DNA of 64,000 bases from Sclerodactyla briareus (GCA_026419785.1 JAODTK010004721.1:234987-298986); one strand, 5' to 3'. Positions 12,301 through 24,700 are shown, counted from the stretch's first letter. The notes: generated by a model not told the origin, from the letters alone. Numbers and translations: made by a program.

Positions 12301-13320
12301 ACCGGAAATTTTGAGGCAGCGTAACTCACCTCACTTCTCACTCATGGAAGCACATGTCTGGAAGGACCTAGCCGCATCCACCCACCGCGAACTATTTTAT
12401 ATAACTTTGCAAAAATGATCCCTTTATCATTTTTGGGCGGCAATAACTCAGTAACGGGAAGTACTATGAGGGTGGGGATCGGATATGTTGGATGTCCCCG
12501 CCACATCCCGCCCCTACAAAAAGCAATTGGGGGATCTGAATGAAGAGATAGGCCTACACCCGTTTCTCACCACTCCTTAAAAATGGAACTTCTTGGATTC
12601 GCTAATAGGTCTACTCACGAAGTGGGAGGGGCCTGAACAAAGGGTAACCTTGGGTGGGCTCGAACCAACTTTCCCCCGATTGCCCTTGGCGTGCTCCTTC
12701 CCCGGGGGGACAAAAATGACCACTATGTACGCCGACTTGTGTTCTAATTAATTGCCTAATTTCCACGATTCGAACAACATTTTCTCGGATTTTCACAAAC
12801 TTAGTGGACATGTGCCCCTTCTGCCCCATTAATTTATGAGCAGAATTTAGGTCATCGGAGGTCATTTGAGGTGTCAATTAGCATTATTTATGCACATTTT
12901 CCAAATTCCGTTAGATTGTCATGATACTGGGTTATTGGATACTCCTAAATTTTCATATAGTTGTCGGGGCTAGGAGGTGAGCAAACTAGCATTATGGGAC
13001 ATATAACGGGACCTAAACCGTATATCGGGACAGCAAAACAACGTCGGGAATCGGAAAAAGTGCATTATCAGAACCGAGGTCAACACGTGGCAGAAATATT
13101 TTATTATTTGAGACTAGAGAACCAATGATTCAGAAGCTCATATCACATTCAATGAATATGCTGCCCTATGATACATCAGTTCAAAACCTCAAATCAAAAG
13201 CTATTTTGCAAATCAGTGTCACAAGGTTCATGTTGCAGTCTATGAAAGTGAGTGCAATTAGGTAAATAGCAGTTCAATATTCTCTCGCAGTATGTGTTTT
13301 TTCTAGGAAACATGTTGTAT
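12301..13320. other. Intron sequence, no gene seen
   Basis: No gene or recognised mobile element. A small minus-strand frame at 12611-12877 has no splice or similarity support. Confidence 0.4.
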
Positions 13321-13329
13321 TCTGGCATA

Positions 13330-14215
13330 TATTCACACAAAATAACTGAACCTGACCCCTAGATGACCCTTGACCCCCAAATTCCTGAACACCCTGTATG
13401 CACCACTGGTCACTGATGACACTGGCTATCCACAGTCACTGAACATCCGAACTAGAACTGTGGAGATGAAGCATTTTGACCGTTTGAGACCTCCAAAAAT
13501 GACCCTTTGAGGTAAAAATGACCCCTAAATGCTGCTGCTCAGAAAAACCCCTTGAAAACCCCGACAGGTACCACTACTCAATAGTACTACTGACCAACCA
13601 CGAAGACAATCCAAATTAATCTGTGGGATGAGAAACATTTAGCATATTTTCGCAAAATGGCAGAAACTGTGATTTCTGAAAACCCTGTATGCACCATTGG
13701 TCAGTGTTGACACTGACAACACATCACGATCATCCAAATCAAACTGTAGGAGAAGCATTTTGACCGTTTGAGACCCCAAAATGACCCTTTGGGTTCAAAT
13801 AACCTCTATATGACTTTTGACCCAAAATCCTTGAACACCCTACAATTACCACTAGTCAATAGTACTACTGACCAACCACGAAGACAATCCAAATTAATCT
13901 GTGGGATGAGAACTGACCCCTAATGACCCTTGACTCAAAATTCCTGAACACCCTGTATGCACCATTGGTCAGTGTTGACACTGACAACACATCACGATCA
14001 TCCAAATCAAACTGTAGGAGAAGCATTTTGACCGTTTGAGACCCCAAAATGACCCTTTGGGGTCAAAATGCCCGCTTACGGGTACCAAACTATCGATGGT
14101 ACTACTAACTGGCTGATAATTTTCAGGAAAATCAGTTCATCCGTAGGAAGACAGTTTGCGTATTTTTCTAAATGGCTGAAACTAATCCTTAGATGACCCT
14201 TTTTCACCACTACAG
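13330..14215. repeat. R2 repeat cluster with near-identical tandem segments
   Basis: This is a cluster of R2 units. The block 'agtgttgacactgacaacac...gaccgtttgagacccc' occurs at about 13699 and again at about 13967, a period of 268. The block 'caatagtactactgaccaac' occurs near 13580 and 13857, a period of about 277. The copies are almost identical, so this duplication is much younger than the dispersed R2 copies elsewhere. Confidence 0.8.
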
Positions 14216-14241
14216 ATGTCCACTTACTAGGTCATCAGTGT

Positions 14242-14242
<1 letters not shown>

Positions 14243-14281
<39 letters not shown>
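14243..14281. repeat. (CAGA)n microsatellite
   Basis: A run of CAGA/CAAA tetranucleotides at the end of an R2 cluster. A short (GT)n tract lies further on at about 14555-14568. Confidence 0.9.
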
Positions 14282-14282
<1 letters not shown>

Positions 14283-14769
14283 ATGCGTTCTATTCGGTAC
14301 CGGTTTCCTGGCACATCCCGGAATTTACCGTATCTATGGGAATTGCTTCTAAGGGGATGTTCCAATTGGACTGAAAATGAGAATCGTTCGGACGTGGTCA
14401 AACCCCCACACCGGCAACCTCCCGGGATAAAGCCATAACAAGCTATCGATAGTCCGCATGTCATGTTATTTATTGCAGAATCTATGCGATCATGTCGGTG
14501 TGCGTATGTGCTGCGTGTGTGTATGTTGTGGGTCTCCAGCTGTGTGTTGGTAGTGTGTGTGTGTGTGTGAAAGCACGATATCTGAAGAACGGAGGCTATG
14601 CAATGTTTTTACACTGTTCGGCGTCAAGAGGCGTCGTACTGCGCTGTACTGCGAACATTCGTGAACACGCGCAGCATACATGCGAACATCCTGCAAACAT
14701 TTCCTGCACAACGTAGCGGTTCGTGCAAACGATCGCAAACCACTCTCAACACGTTCGCAGACAGCAACC

Positions 14770-15190
14770 CTTGGGATAAGTTCAGAGAATGTGGAGAGAA
14801 GAGTTCATCGCAGTTGCGTGTGATCTACAATGTTGTATAGGAGTGAGACATGGAGTTTGAGGGAACGAGAAGGCGACTCTGAGGAGGACTGAGACAGCAA
14901 TGGGAGCACCCTATGTGGTGCTGAGGTTATGGCAGGAATAAGGCCGCGGACCGAACGGACTTACTCGATTTGAAGGGAAGGGTGGGAGCACCGGCAAAGG
15001 CGACTTGAGTGCGGTGGTAGAAACATGTGCTAAGGATGGTGGTAATGTGTTGAGGATTTGCGTTGAGGTTTGAAGTAAATGAGTCAAGAGAGCGTGGACG
15101 GCCGATGATGACAGCAGACTGAAGCAGAGGCTCCGAAAGGTTAGTTTTGATGATAAAGGGTTGAAAGGAGGTCAGGACACATGATGTACT
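14770..15190 (+). mobile_element. LINE 3' coding fragment, plus strand
   Basis: Plus-strand frames give the C-terminal signature of an RTE/jockey-type LINE. The pieces in order are SETWSLRERE-like and TLRRTETAM near 14850-14900, then MAG..K/R-rich, DL.GRVGAPAKAT, HVLRM, ALRFEVNESRERGRP near 15060-15100, and a short tail. Each piece sits in a different frame, so several indels are present. It ends against an oppositely oriented LINE near 15190. Confidence 0.65.
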
Positions 15191-16440
15191 CTTCTGCCTA
15201 CCATAAGGAGTAGTCCTATTGTACCCAATAATTTTATTTGGGCAATTTAAATCCCCCATAACTATAATATTTGTACCCATTTCTTGAAGAGGTTATTATA
15301 AACATAACTATGAGGAGGATCATAATAACTGACTATATTTATAGAAACCTATGGTCTTAAATACCTTAACAGAATTTGGTCCTGGTCATCATCCTGAACA
15401 TTTTGGATAGTATTGATATTATCAAGTATAGCTGTGGCCACCCTCCTTTATTGGATGTCACATCCTTCCTGAATAGTTTATAGTTAGGAATATCAATAGT
15501 TGCATCTTTTCATTCAGTTCTGTTTCATTTAACAGAATCAAATGAGGCCTGTAGTTAGTAACATAATAATTTAGTATATCCACTTTACACCTAACGCTGT
15601 TAATGTTGAGGTGCATTGAAAGGAGAACATAATCTCTTATCCATTTGACCGGCTGCGAGGGGGGGGGGGGGGACCAGCTGCCTGAGTGCGTCACTCACCT
15701 TTTTCCTCTGAATGACTTTGTGGATTTCCTCCCCAGGGCCAGTTATGGTGAAGTATTTCAAAGAGAGACAGGAGGCAGTGGCAATGGAGTTGCTGGAACT
15801 AATCTGGGCCACATGGCCTTCTTCAGGACAGTCCGAACCAGCTCAGTAACAAAGGAAATGACATTAACTTTGTTTTTATTGTCAATCTTTTTGTTTACTT
15901 CTATCACTGTGGGAGCTGCCTGAGCGTACGTTTTTGTATTAGAGCAACCCCCAACTGCTTTGTCTGTCTCTTCCCTCTTTCCGTCTGGCCTCCAGGAATT
16001 TGGGACGACCCTTGTAGAGGGCCGCATAGGCTCCCCCACAGGTACAGGTTCCCAAAGCTCGGGAAATAAGCCTCTTGACAAAGATATGGTCAAGGCCATT
16101 TTCTTTCAACTGTTGGCTAATCTGAGTATCTGAAATTTTAGGTTGCCCCACAAACGACCACATTGTACGTGTTCTCTGTTTTATTTTGGGGGGTCCTGGT
16201 TTTAGATTGACTTGGTTTGGAGTGGTGAAAAGCAGGTCTTGACGTATTCATTCTTCGGAAGACCGATATAGTGTTATTAGCTCCGTGTTTAATGGCAGAG
16301 ATTTGTACATTTGTTTTTTTTTTCTTTATGTACGAAGCTAACACAATATCGTCTTCAGGATATCCTTCTGAATTCCGCTGACTATAATTGGGGAGAAATT
16401 CCACCGTGGCAGCCTCCACACCGGCTAAACGCACTTCCAA
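15190..16440 (-). mobile_element. LINE fragment, ORF1 plus endonuclease start, minus strand
   Basis: On the minus strand, 16440-15760 looks like a LINE ORF1. It shows KISDTQISQQLKENGLDHIF, then a KVNVISFVTELVRTVL block and a proline-rich end. The endonuclease of ORF2 follows at 15620-15190, with NINSVRCKVDILNYYV, RPHLILLNETELNEK (catalytic Glu context) and TNIIVMGDLNCPNK. The reverse transcriptase is missing where the sequence meets the plus-strand LINE fragment, so this is an internal truncation or rearrangement. A G-run of 15 at about 15660 interrupts the ORF1/ORF2 junction. Confidence 0.65.
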
Positions 16441-16464
16441 AAATGTCCCCTTTTTCTCTTTTTC

Positions 16465-16608
16465 CTTACAAAATAATAGAGTAATATAAATACACTGGCC
16501 GAGCCATTAACAACAAACAAGTTAACAAAAGAAGTTCTTACAAAATAATAGAGTAATATAAATACACTGGCCGAGCCATTAACAACAAACAAGTTAACAA
16601 GAGAACAA
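16465..16608. repeat. 72-bp tandem duplication
   Basis: A 72-bp segment beginning 'cttacaaaataatagagtaa' is present twice in a row, starting at 16465 and 16537. The two copies differ only at the extreme end. The near-identity indicates a recent event. Confidence 0.95.
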
Positions 16609-17208
16609 TAGAACCATTGCTTTTATAAAAAACAAACAAAACACTGTACGCGTTCCTGCACCCAGAGAAAATTCGGACTATACATGAGGAAGGAGGATGC
16701 CAAATGGAGTGAATCCGGTCACCCCCGTTTTCGGGGCTAACATGATTAGACCTGATGAAGACGACCCTGACCCAAAAGTAATTATACGTTGGCGGTTGCC
16801 CAATTAGTATCATTCGTCCCATCATCCTCCCCAGGATGTTATAGGGAACGGCATCGTGAAGGAGATATTCATCGTGGGGGGGGGGGGGGGGGGGGTGTTC
16901 AGAGTATTCTCTGAGGCGTAGTTGCCGACTGGGGTAGTTGTCAAGTGGGGAGTGGTAATTTCCAGTGGATAATCGTCCTTGGGGTTGTCAGCTTAGGATT
17001 GAGGGTATCCGTCCGCATGGTAGTATTCTGGGAGGGAATTTGTCCGGCCACACTTCTCACCAATCTTCCTGACGTAATTTTGGGCAACATCCAACAGAAG
17101 GTTACTGGGGATAACAGCTTCTCTGTCTAGAAATGGACTGGATTTTTAAATGTTCATTCCTTTTATAAATTAAACAGTTCAGGGTTACCTGAGTTACCAT
17201 TCATGTAC
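16609..17208. other. Intron sequence with long G-run
   Basis: No gene is supported. It contains a run of about 20 G at 16876-16895. The sequence between 16609 and 16860 has a minus-strand frame of 95 codons without splice support. Confidence 0.4.
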
Positions 17209-17396
17209 CTCAGGCGCATGAGACCTAGCAGACTCATTGACAGGTATGGTGACCATGGACGCCCCTAGTATGTTGGAGAGACCAGCAGCCAACTGCCCAG
17301 ATGACTTCTCTATCTGCTCCGAAGAAAAACTACTTTTTGTAGATACGTCCTGCTTCTGAAGGATGTCATTGATGATATAAGATCGACCGCTCTCAC
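17209..17396 (-). CDS. Polycystin-1/REJ-family exon before GAIN
   Basis: This 188-bp exon has acceptor TTTCTTTGTCGCGCAG and donor CCTGAG|GTACAT. The frame is open throughout and reads GESGRSYIINDILQKQDVS, SSFSSEQIEKSSGQLAAGLS, then NILGASMVTIPVNES. The block 'E...K....L..GLSN.LGAS' is typical of the alpha-helical part between the REJ module and the GAIN beta-sandwich in polycystin-1-like proteins. It follows naturally from the exon at 23085-23208, which ends DELSQETQ. Confidence 0.7.
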
Positions 17397-18589
17397 CTGC
17401 GCGACAAAGAAACAACACGTAAGCATAGTGTGTGTGCCACTATAGGAGCTCTAGGCAATGGATGTGATTCTTGCCTCGAAAATTTAAAATTTGCGGAATG
17501 TCCAATCTGCACCTAACGACATCACAAAATGTTCATGCCTGCTGTACCTGTAATCGATAGGTCCACAAATAACAATATATAGAGTCATTCAAGTAAGCAT
17601 ACATCAGAGCCTTGAAACAGTTACTTATCCTGATTTTATTGCACTATCGACTTACTGTGATTGCAACTAAAATTTTTTGTTACCCTACAGTGAACTTCTC
17701 CCCATGGAGGATGGAAATGGATGGATGGATGGATAGAAGAAGTGTATTCAGCCAAAGTATTAAAAAAATACCATGGAAAATTGGGCGATATGGCAAGACC
17801 TGTGTACAAACATGAACGATAAAGACATAAAAGAAATCTATGGAATAATAAGCAGAGCAGGAGGATTTGAAAAACTAAACACTATAGAACGAACTAAACA
17901 GTATTGCATTGACCGGTTGAATGGTTAATATCACTAAATATGAACTTCAAATGGATAAGACCAATCAAAAAGGCTAAAATACCATTAAAGGGAGGTATAG
18001 GCACCCAAATTAACGTGTATGGGCTGCATTATAAATCTTGCGGGCCAGCATGGATAAACACTGTTCATGAGTCTTGAGTACCTCTAAAAGTTTTCAGTTG
18101 TACAACGGAGGCAAGAAAGAAAAGTTACTGTGTGGCTGGGTGGAAACATCAGAATTTGACTGGTGCGTGCGTTGTAAGACCTGTTCCCGATCGAGGAATA
18201 GAGGGAGGGCAGGGCCAGACCAATTATACGTTCTGAAGTCTTAGTGACAGATTGCAATCTCCTTATGTCATTCTGAGTAGTGCGATCAAACCAAGTAATA
18301 GTTAGTAAGTTGAAAACGCTTTCAATGATTAGATAGATCGATAAAAGTTGACTGGAAATGGCTCTGATTGACCCCTATAAGATTTGAGTGTCTTAGGAAG
18401 AACAATCATTGGCGTCCATTCTTTAGGATATCATCAGTGGTTCCCACCATGATTGATAAATTATCCATCCGTGGGTACCTAAACATTATGTGTTTGCTGT
18501 TCAACCACAGTATCATTAATAATGACGAGGGTCCTTAGGATTCTGATTTCGCCTGGAGCCCACCACCAGTTCTTTAGTTGTGTTCACAT
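17397..18589. other. Intron sequence, no gene seen
   Basis: No coding or mobile feature recognised. There is a short GGAT/ATGG microsatellite-like stretch near 17705-17735. Confidence 0.4.
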
Positions 18590-19024
18590 TCAGGTCAGGT
18601 GGTATTTAGTGTTCACAACACCACCAGTCTGTTCACTTGTCGTCGGAGACGTAATTTGACCTACTCGAACAGTTTGGGTTCGGGGAAGGAGGAAAAAGGA
18701 GGAAGTCCAAAATCCAATCGCAAATAGAGGCAGGAAACTGGAGATGATCCAGCGTTTGAGAGCATGGCGGGAAGGAACAAGGTATTGAAAGGCAGAGAAA
18801 ACTGTAGTCACCGAAGAGGACACGGGGCCCATAGGAACATTTCTTTCTAAGGGAACCAATGTTTCATGCATCCATATAGAAATGGCATCTTCCACGGACC
18901 GTTTGACGATAGGCGAATTCGATTTGGCTTCGAAGTTAGCTGGTAAGAGAGTTTTCATGAAATTGAGATGAATCGTTCGAATCTTTTTATTGCATACGAT
19001 GTGGAAGTACAGGTCGATAGTCAT
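18590..19024 (-). other. Unclassified 144-codon open frame
   Basis: This is one of the longest intact frames in the window. The translation has a hydrophobic stretch (WIISSFLPLFAIGFWTSSFF) preceded by polar sequence. I do not recognise a family. No splice sites frame it convincingly, and the opposite strand also reads with few stops. It may be a fortuitous frame or a remnant of an unrecognised element. Confidence 0.2.
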
Positions 19025-19839
19025 TCAAACACGAAATGCTGCTTTGCTCTTATTGGAATCGTATTTAAGTTTGCAATTTTCAACAAGAATTGATGGAAAA
19101 TACCAATTTGGTTAGGCCATACTCCCATCCCTCTCCTGCCCATACAACAACCCGCAGGATGGTGAAAGGAATTATCAATGAATTATAGAAAACGGGGTAG
19201 TTCTTCGCGGTTTTAACTTAAAATGCGGGCGAAGATTTTGAATTTTCATTACGTTTCGTGCAGGGCTGCATAACTGAATACTGCTAAAACAAATTTTTTT
19301 TTTCATGCCCAATTTTTACAAGAGGAATCTTGAAATTTGGGTGAGTTTGGACAAATGATTAGGACCTCTTGCTAACCTGATAATTACCAGGAAGCACACA
19401 ACATCGTCAAATGATTTGATCTTATCAATTCCAAAGCATTGTCGGCACTTAACCTGTTCAACTATAGGTTTACAGAATGGCCTCGACCTTAGACATACCG
19501 ACAACGAGGTTCACCCATAGATCCGAGTTCTCTTGAGTGGAGACTGAAGAAATCATTGTAGGAACCCTAGAACATGTCCTGACATCGCTGAGCATGCCTC
19601 CCATCACTGGATCAAAAAATGGACCAATGAATGTCTTCAACTTTCTGCATATCTCCAACATAAGTAAAAAGCGCACTGGGATTGTCTTCGATCACAATCA
19701 GTTTTATTTCCTAGAAACTGAATCGCTGAATTTTCTTAAGCATATGGCCAGTTAGGACAAGGAAGCCAGACGAACGATTGTGACGCCACAATTGTCGTAT
19801 TCACTCACTCACCCTCCCCCACCACCCCCTCCCTCACTC
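19025..19839. other. Intron sequence, no gene seen
   Basis: No supported feature. Two small opposing frames overlap at 19470-19755 and cannot both be real. Neither has motif support. Confidence 0.4.
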
Positions 19840-20200
19840 ACACTACCGTGTCCAGCCGCCGCTTCCAATCGCCCGGCCCGCACTCCTGGCAAGCGAGCCA
19901 GGCCTTGTACTGACCGGCCCCCGCCCCCAACAGGTACCACCAAACAGAATCAGCGCCCACCACGACTACAGATGCGTTCCGGCCGTCAGCCTCAACCCAC
20001 CAGATCCTGTTCACGCGGACACGGTGGGCAGGATCGTCCTCCGTAATGCGCGCCGTAGCCGCAGGAGAGAGCCAACTGCGATCGCGAATCCGGCGTGTTC
20101 TAACCTTTACCAGTCCGCCTCCCGAGAACCCTGGCATTAGATACGAGGTCCTGCCAGTGGTATCCGAAGTTGCGACGAAGTGAGGTCGTCAAAGAGGAAT
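19840..20200. repeat. GC-rich dispersed repeat, copy 1
   Basis: This block is much richer in G+C than its surroundings. It shares a core with 27430-27690: both contain 'caggatcgtcc' followed by a 'gcgcgcc' word and an 'aggag' word, and both have 'cgttca' or 'gttcac' words upstream at matching spacing. It is most likely coding remains of a mobile element, but I cannot name the family or choose the strand. Confidence 0.5.
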
Positions 20201-20254
20201 CGAATTGTCCGTCTCAGCCCCAGCCGTGAGCGTCCAGGCTTCGACTAGTCCAGG

Positions 20255-22260
20255 GCTCCACCTCATATGACCTTTGACCTTACCCCAGAACAATAGTGTT
20301 CATGAACTCAGCATTGGGGACTGCCATACCACGTATGATCTTTATCCATCCAGGTTGGGGGCGAGTTACGTGTTTACAAGCTGGCTTCACACACACCTAA
20401 CAACACACGCACACACACACTCACACACTGGTACACTCGACATGACGGCATATATTCCTCCTACTCCGTCAAGGAATAAAACTGGTGATAAAATGTCGTT
20501 TTCTCCTCTACTATCACAAGCTTGATGGTTTCCACGCTAATTTCGAGAAATTGTGTCTTATAACATAAGGCGTGTGTCAAATTTAATGATGTCCGTGACT
20601 CCAAAACTGGAGATATTTGCAAAAAAGATATAAAAGAGCCTGACGGACACACAAACGGACAACATTTCCAGTGCACCTCATTGCTAGACCCACCATGGAT
20701 ACCCCATCGTAGGGTACCACTCAGTGGAGATAGTTCTTACATAACAATTAAAAATAATAATACATAATATAATAAACCAGAGCAAGTGGCTTAGTGATTC
20801 TAGACTGTAATGACTTTCACTTAGTTTGTTGACTTTAGATTACCTTTGACACTAGGTAATAGGGATTGTGTCCTCATTATGGAGAAGCAACACGTCAAGT
20901 ATGAGCTACATCACTCGCTGGTGTTTTGTTTTGTCAGTATGAGTTTCACCATCCGGTGGGGTCTGGTTATTGTGTTAACAAGCTGACATTGGCAAAATAT
21001 ACTTCTCACAATTTTATCATTCTTCCTAAATGACTCCCAGGGGTCGAGTTATTGTGCTAAACAAGATGACCATGGCCAAAAGATCAATTCTTCACAATGT
21101 TCTCAGCTTTTCCTAAACTGGACTCCCAGTCTAAACATAAAAAAAAACAATAGGGTCTTGTACTCCCCATGATAAAGTTTTCACCAAACTTCAGTTGATG
21201 AACCAAGCATTCTGGACTCATCCGCTCCATGACATTTTCAGACGTTTTACCTATAACGACCTCGACCTCCACCCCAAAAAACAAGGATCATGTATTCATT
21301 ATGGGGACCCAAATACCAAAGTGTATGAGATTCATCCACCAGGTGGGAGCGTCGGGTATGCTCTTCAACAACTAAAATTGCCCAAAATATATATTTCTGA
21401 CAAAAAAAAATCCCCAAAATGACAACTGCTCTAGCACTCAAGGAATTATATGGTGCTTCACACCATATCTCAGGCTGGATTCGAACAAACAATCTAGACC
21501 TATCCTCTTCCACATGATTGTAAGACCTGATCTCTATAACCTGAGATGATCTTTGACTGGACCCCAATGCAATACAATAGGAATCATGTATTCATTCTGT
21601 GGAAACCACATGCCAAGTGGATGAGCGTCATCCATCACGGGTGGGTCAGGTTATGCTCTTACACAAGCTAAGTTTTTTTTCGGTTTCAAAATTATCACTT
21701 TCAATAATAGAAAAATGACCGCTAGCTAGTCTGCACCAAAACAAAGTAGGGTGCTGTACTCCCATAAGAAAACTACACACCAGATTGGCAGCTTGAATTG
21801 CACCAGACATTCTGGACTCATCCTCTTGCACAACGTTTTCAACTTAGACTTAAGACTCAGAGACCTCGGAATGGACCTCAAAACAATAGGATTGTGTACT
21901 CATCATGGGAAACCTGAGAGCTTATCCATCCAGGTGGGGTCAGGTTATAATCTTCACAGCTACAATTGTCCAAAAATCATTTTTTTTAACAATTTCCCCA
22001 TTTTCACCAAAAAATGACCCTGGTCCGCACCAATACAATTAGGGTGTTGTTACTCCCCACTACGGAAGCTACCACCAAATTTGACTGATTGGACCAAGCG
22101 TTTGGACTTATCCTCTCACAAGATGTTCAGACACTTGACATCTAATGACTCAGAAACTTTGGACCTGACCCCAAAATGACAGGGATCATAATATTCATTT
22201 TGGGGAACCCACACACCAAGTATGAGCTTCATACATCCATGTGGGGTTGAGTTATGCTCT
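20255..22260. repeat. R1 repeat cluster
   Basis: This holds several consecutive R1 units. A unit carries, in order: 'gacctttgacctgaccccaaaacaatagg' (shown as two overlapping words elsewhere), 'tactcattatggggaaccca', 'accaagtatgagcttcatcc', 'aggtggggtcaggttatg', 'tcacaagctaaaat', 'ccccattttcacc', 'gtactccccataagaaagct', 'acaccaaattt' and 'gaccaagcattctggactca'. The unit is about 290-310 bp. Copies are diverged, many with indels. It is intronic and non-coding. Confidence 0.75.
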
Positions 22261-22334
22261 CAACAAGCCCGGCGGCACCACAAACTACATAAAAACACTA
22301 CACTGTCATGACGGTAGGATTCCCGATTAAGTCA

Positions 22335-22343
22335 AGGAATAAT

Positions 22344-22388
<45 letters not shown>

Positions 22389-22765
22389 CCGGTATTTATA
22401 TAAGCCTTTCCCACGTTAAAGACGTGTTCAAAGTGCTTCACAGATACTACCCCTGGCTTATTTGAATGATGAAATACCCTTGCCATACAGAATGCACCTA
22501 TCTTGATCACTCCCGACTTCATGGGGTACTTCTTAATAGGTTTGCCACATACGGCTGCTCGCTAACTTACCCACAGTCACCTCACAAGACCCAGAACTTT
22601 TATACGTGGGTTGGTGACATGAAAATTCAGAGGACATGCTCTGTCCGACAGCATTGCGAAAAATTCCCCGGGCTCGGGCCCCCAATGGGCTCCGAACCCA
22701 ATCCCACCCAATCAATAGTTTTGCCGTCCGGAGCGTACCAAATGAGTTAATCCGCCTCTCTAGAT
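22335..22765 (-). mobile_element. tRNA-derived SINE, near full length, minus strand
   Basis: Read on the minus strand, the element starts near 22765 with GGCGGATTAACTCATTTGGTA, which fits an RNA polymerase III A box. About 50 bases later it has GGGTTCGGAGCCC, which fits the B box (GGTTCNANNCC-like). The body follows and ends in the 'acgtctttaacgtgggaaagg...tatataaataccggg' region and an (ATT)n tail at 22337-22387. A head with pol III boxes plus a simple-repeat tail is the standard SINE layout. A body-only relative is at 11295-11600. Confidence 0.75.
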
Positions 22766-23084
22766 GCATCCAGGCACAATAGCGTCATGCTTTTGATGAG
22801 TTTCCAAGGATTTAAATGATCCCTGTCACATCTTTTAAACATGTAAACCAAACATAAGATGTCGAAGTAAACTGGCTTCAGCATTATGTGGGAGGCTTAA
22901 GGAGGATTCGATTGTTTTTAAAACTGTATAAATTAACAGGACCAAGATCGATGGTCAATTGTGGATTTTTCACCATGAATATATCCATATGAGATGTAGA
23001 TGTCAATACCTCGAATACCGGATGAACCATGCATAATTATTTATCAATACCTGAATAAGCTGTCAATAACAACTACAGACATAC
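22766..23084. other. Intron sequence, no gene seen
   Basis: AT-rich intron with no recognised feature between the SINE and the exon at 23085. Confidence 0.4.
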
Positions 23085-23208
23085 CTGTGTCTCCTGAGAC
23101 AGTTCATCGTTGGCCTCGGTTATGAGGCTGAGAGAGGCCGAGCTCTGCTCAAGTCCTAGCAGTTTGGAGCTCAAGGTTCGACAATGACTCGATCAAGGAA
23201 CTTCGAAT
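23085..23208 (-). CDS. Polycystin-1/REJ-family exon after REJ module
   Basis: This 124-bp exon has acceptor TTATTCCTCTGCAG and donor ACACAG|GTATGT. It begins IRSSLIESLSNLELQTA and, after a one-base slip near 23150, ends LEQSSASLSLITEANDELSQ plus ETQ. The pattern 'R..LI..LS.L....LQQS...L.LIT...DELS...Q' is the conserved helical stretch that follows the REJ module in polycystin-1 proteins. It is consistent with the upstream exon 24701-25009 and the downstream exon 17209-17396. Confidence 0.7.
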
Positions 23209-23419
23209 CTGCAGAGGAATAACCATCTCATATACAAACGCTTTGTAATGATGCTCAAACAGCTAGTAGCTAACACATACAAACTGAGATAGTAGAATTT
23301 GGGAAAATGAAGAGAAGAGAGCATTTCATGTTGAGATAGTCAAGTGGTCTGGAACCAATCAAAGAACAGCCCGTTCCAAACGGCTCAGGGAGTCCTTGAC
23401 TGGTCCGGAACCTAATTAG

Positions 23420-24080
23420 TGTACCCGTTGCCGACTCTTAAACGTGTAACAAGGATTACAGACTTTTGATTTAGATCTGACCGAAAAACGGTAGGGATCA
23501 TGAACTTGTTTATAGGGACCATACATGACCAAAACAGTTCATCTATCCAGACTGTCAGGTGTTTTAGCAGCTGAAATTAGTTAAGTTTAGTTTCCAATTT
23601 TTTTCAGAAAGCAGGGTCCCAGTCATCAAACCCCAGAACAACGGGTTCTTGTATTTCGTAAAGAAAGCCTATACCCCTAATCGATCAGATCAAGTGTTTT
23701 TTCGCATCAAGTTTAAAGGTCTCAGACTCCATGCTGACCTAGATGAATCTGTCCTCCCAATGGTCCATTACTTCAACGGGGGAACTGACATAACAGTGAG
23801 GACCTAATCCTTTCAGGTGGGGTGAAGTTTTCATCAACTCAGAATGAAGCTAAAACAGTAAAAAAATTCAATTTTCTTTAACACTTTTTCCCTCTTTTTC
23901 TGTCTTCCTATAGAAAAGCTGTACAACACCAAACAACCTCGGTACGGTATTCAATAGCTTTTCAGACCTTGATTTCTGATAACAACCCTTTGGACCTTAA
24001 CTACAAAACAGAAGAAGTCATGTATTTTTGTTTACTGGGGAACATCTATACCAAGTAATGATTGTGACCAGGTGAGGTCG
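23420..24080. repeat. R1 repeat fragments
   Basis: Diverged R1 units are recognised by 'gaacttgtttatagggacc', 'ttcatctatccagactgtcaggt', 'agaacaacgggttcttgta' and 'gatcagatcaagtgttt'. Non-coding. Confidence 0.55.
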
Positions 24081-24700
24081 AGTTTCCCCGGGTTCAGAGT
24101 TGAAAGATTTTTTGCTACTCTTCCCCCATTGAAGAAAAAAATTACATACAATCCTGCTGTCACCAGGAACTATATAATTTTTGGTAGAGCAGCCATCTTC
24201 ATCAACCCATGAATTGAATAGATGCAGATGTGAATCAGGAGGATGATCAGGCCACATACTAATAGAATGATAGTGAAATGTCATGCGGCGAAGGTTTAAC
24301 ATTCAGAGATCCCATGTCCATTCACGTTCTCTGCCTGATTTCCATCGACATGCTTCTCTCCAGTCACTGATGTTTTGCAGTTTTCCTGATATTGTATAAT
24401 TCAGGAAGTATTTGCGCTGCCTAGGTCTAGTAGATTCCTAGTAAGGATCAGCTGCTGCTTCAGTGATGAAGTCCAGACTACTACTACTCCCAGTGACCTT
24501 CCACCTCACATGTTCGTTGGTCAGAGCTGCCCCGTTAGTCGATTACATTGTGGTCCAATTTGGTTACATTCAGAGCAAAAAAGATAAATGTTGACAACCT
24601 GCATATTTAACAGATATAGTCGTAGTAGGACCGCTCAGACAAATAGAATAACCAAATTATCCGGGTTACCATTTTGCTTGTTGGGACAATGTTTCTTCAC
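24081..24700. other. Intron sequence, no gene seen
   Basis: No recognised feature. A minus-strand frame at 24018-24302 spans an R1 edge and lacks splice sites. Confidence 0.4.

Noticed and set aside
14490-14738. Cysteine-rich or histidine/threonine-rich small protein
   Set aside because: The frames come from a (GT)n-rich tract and read on both strands.
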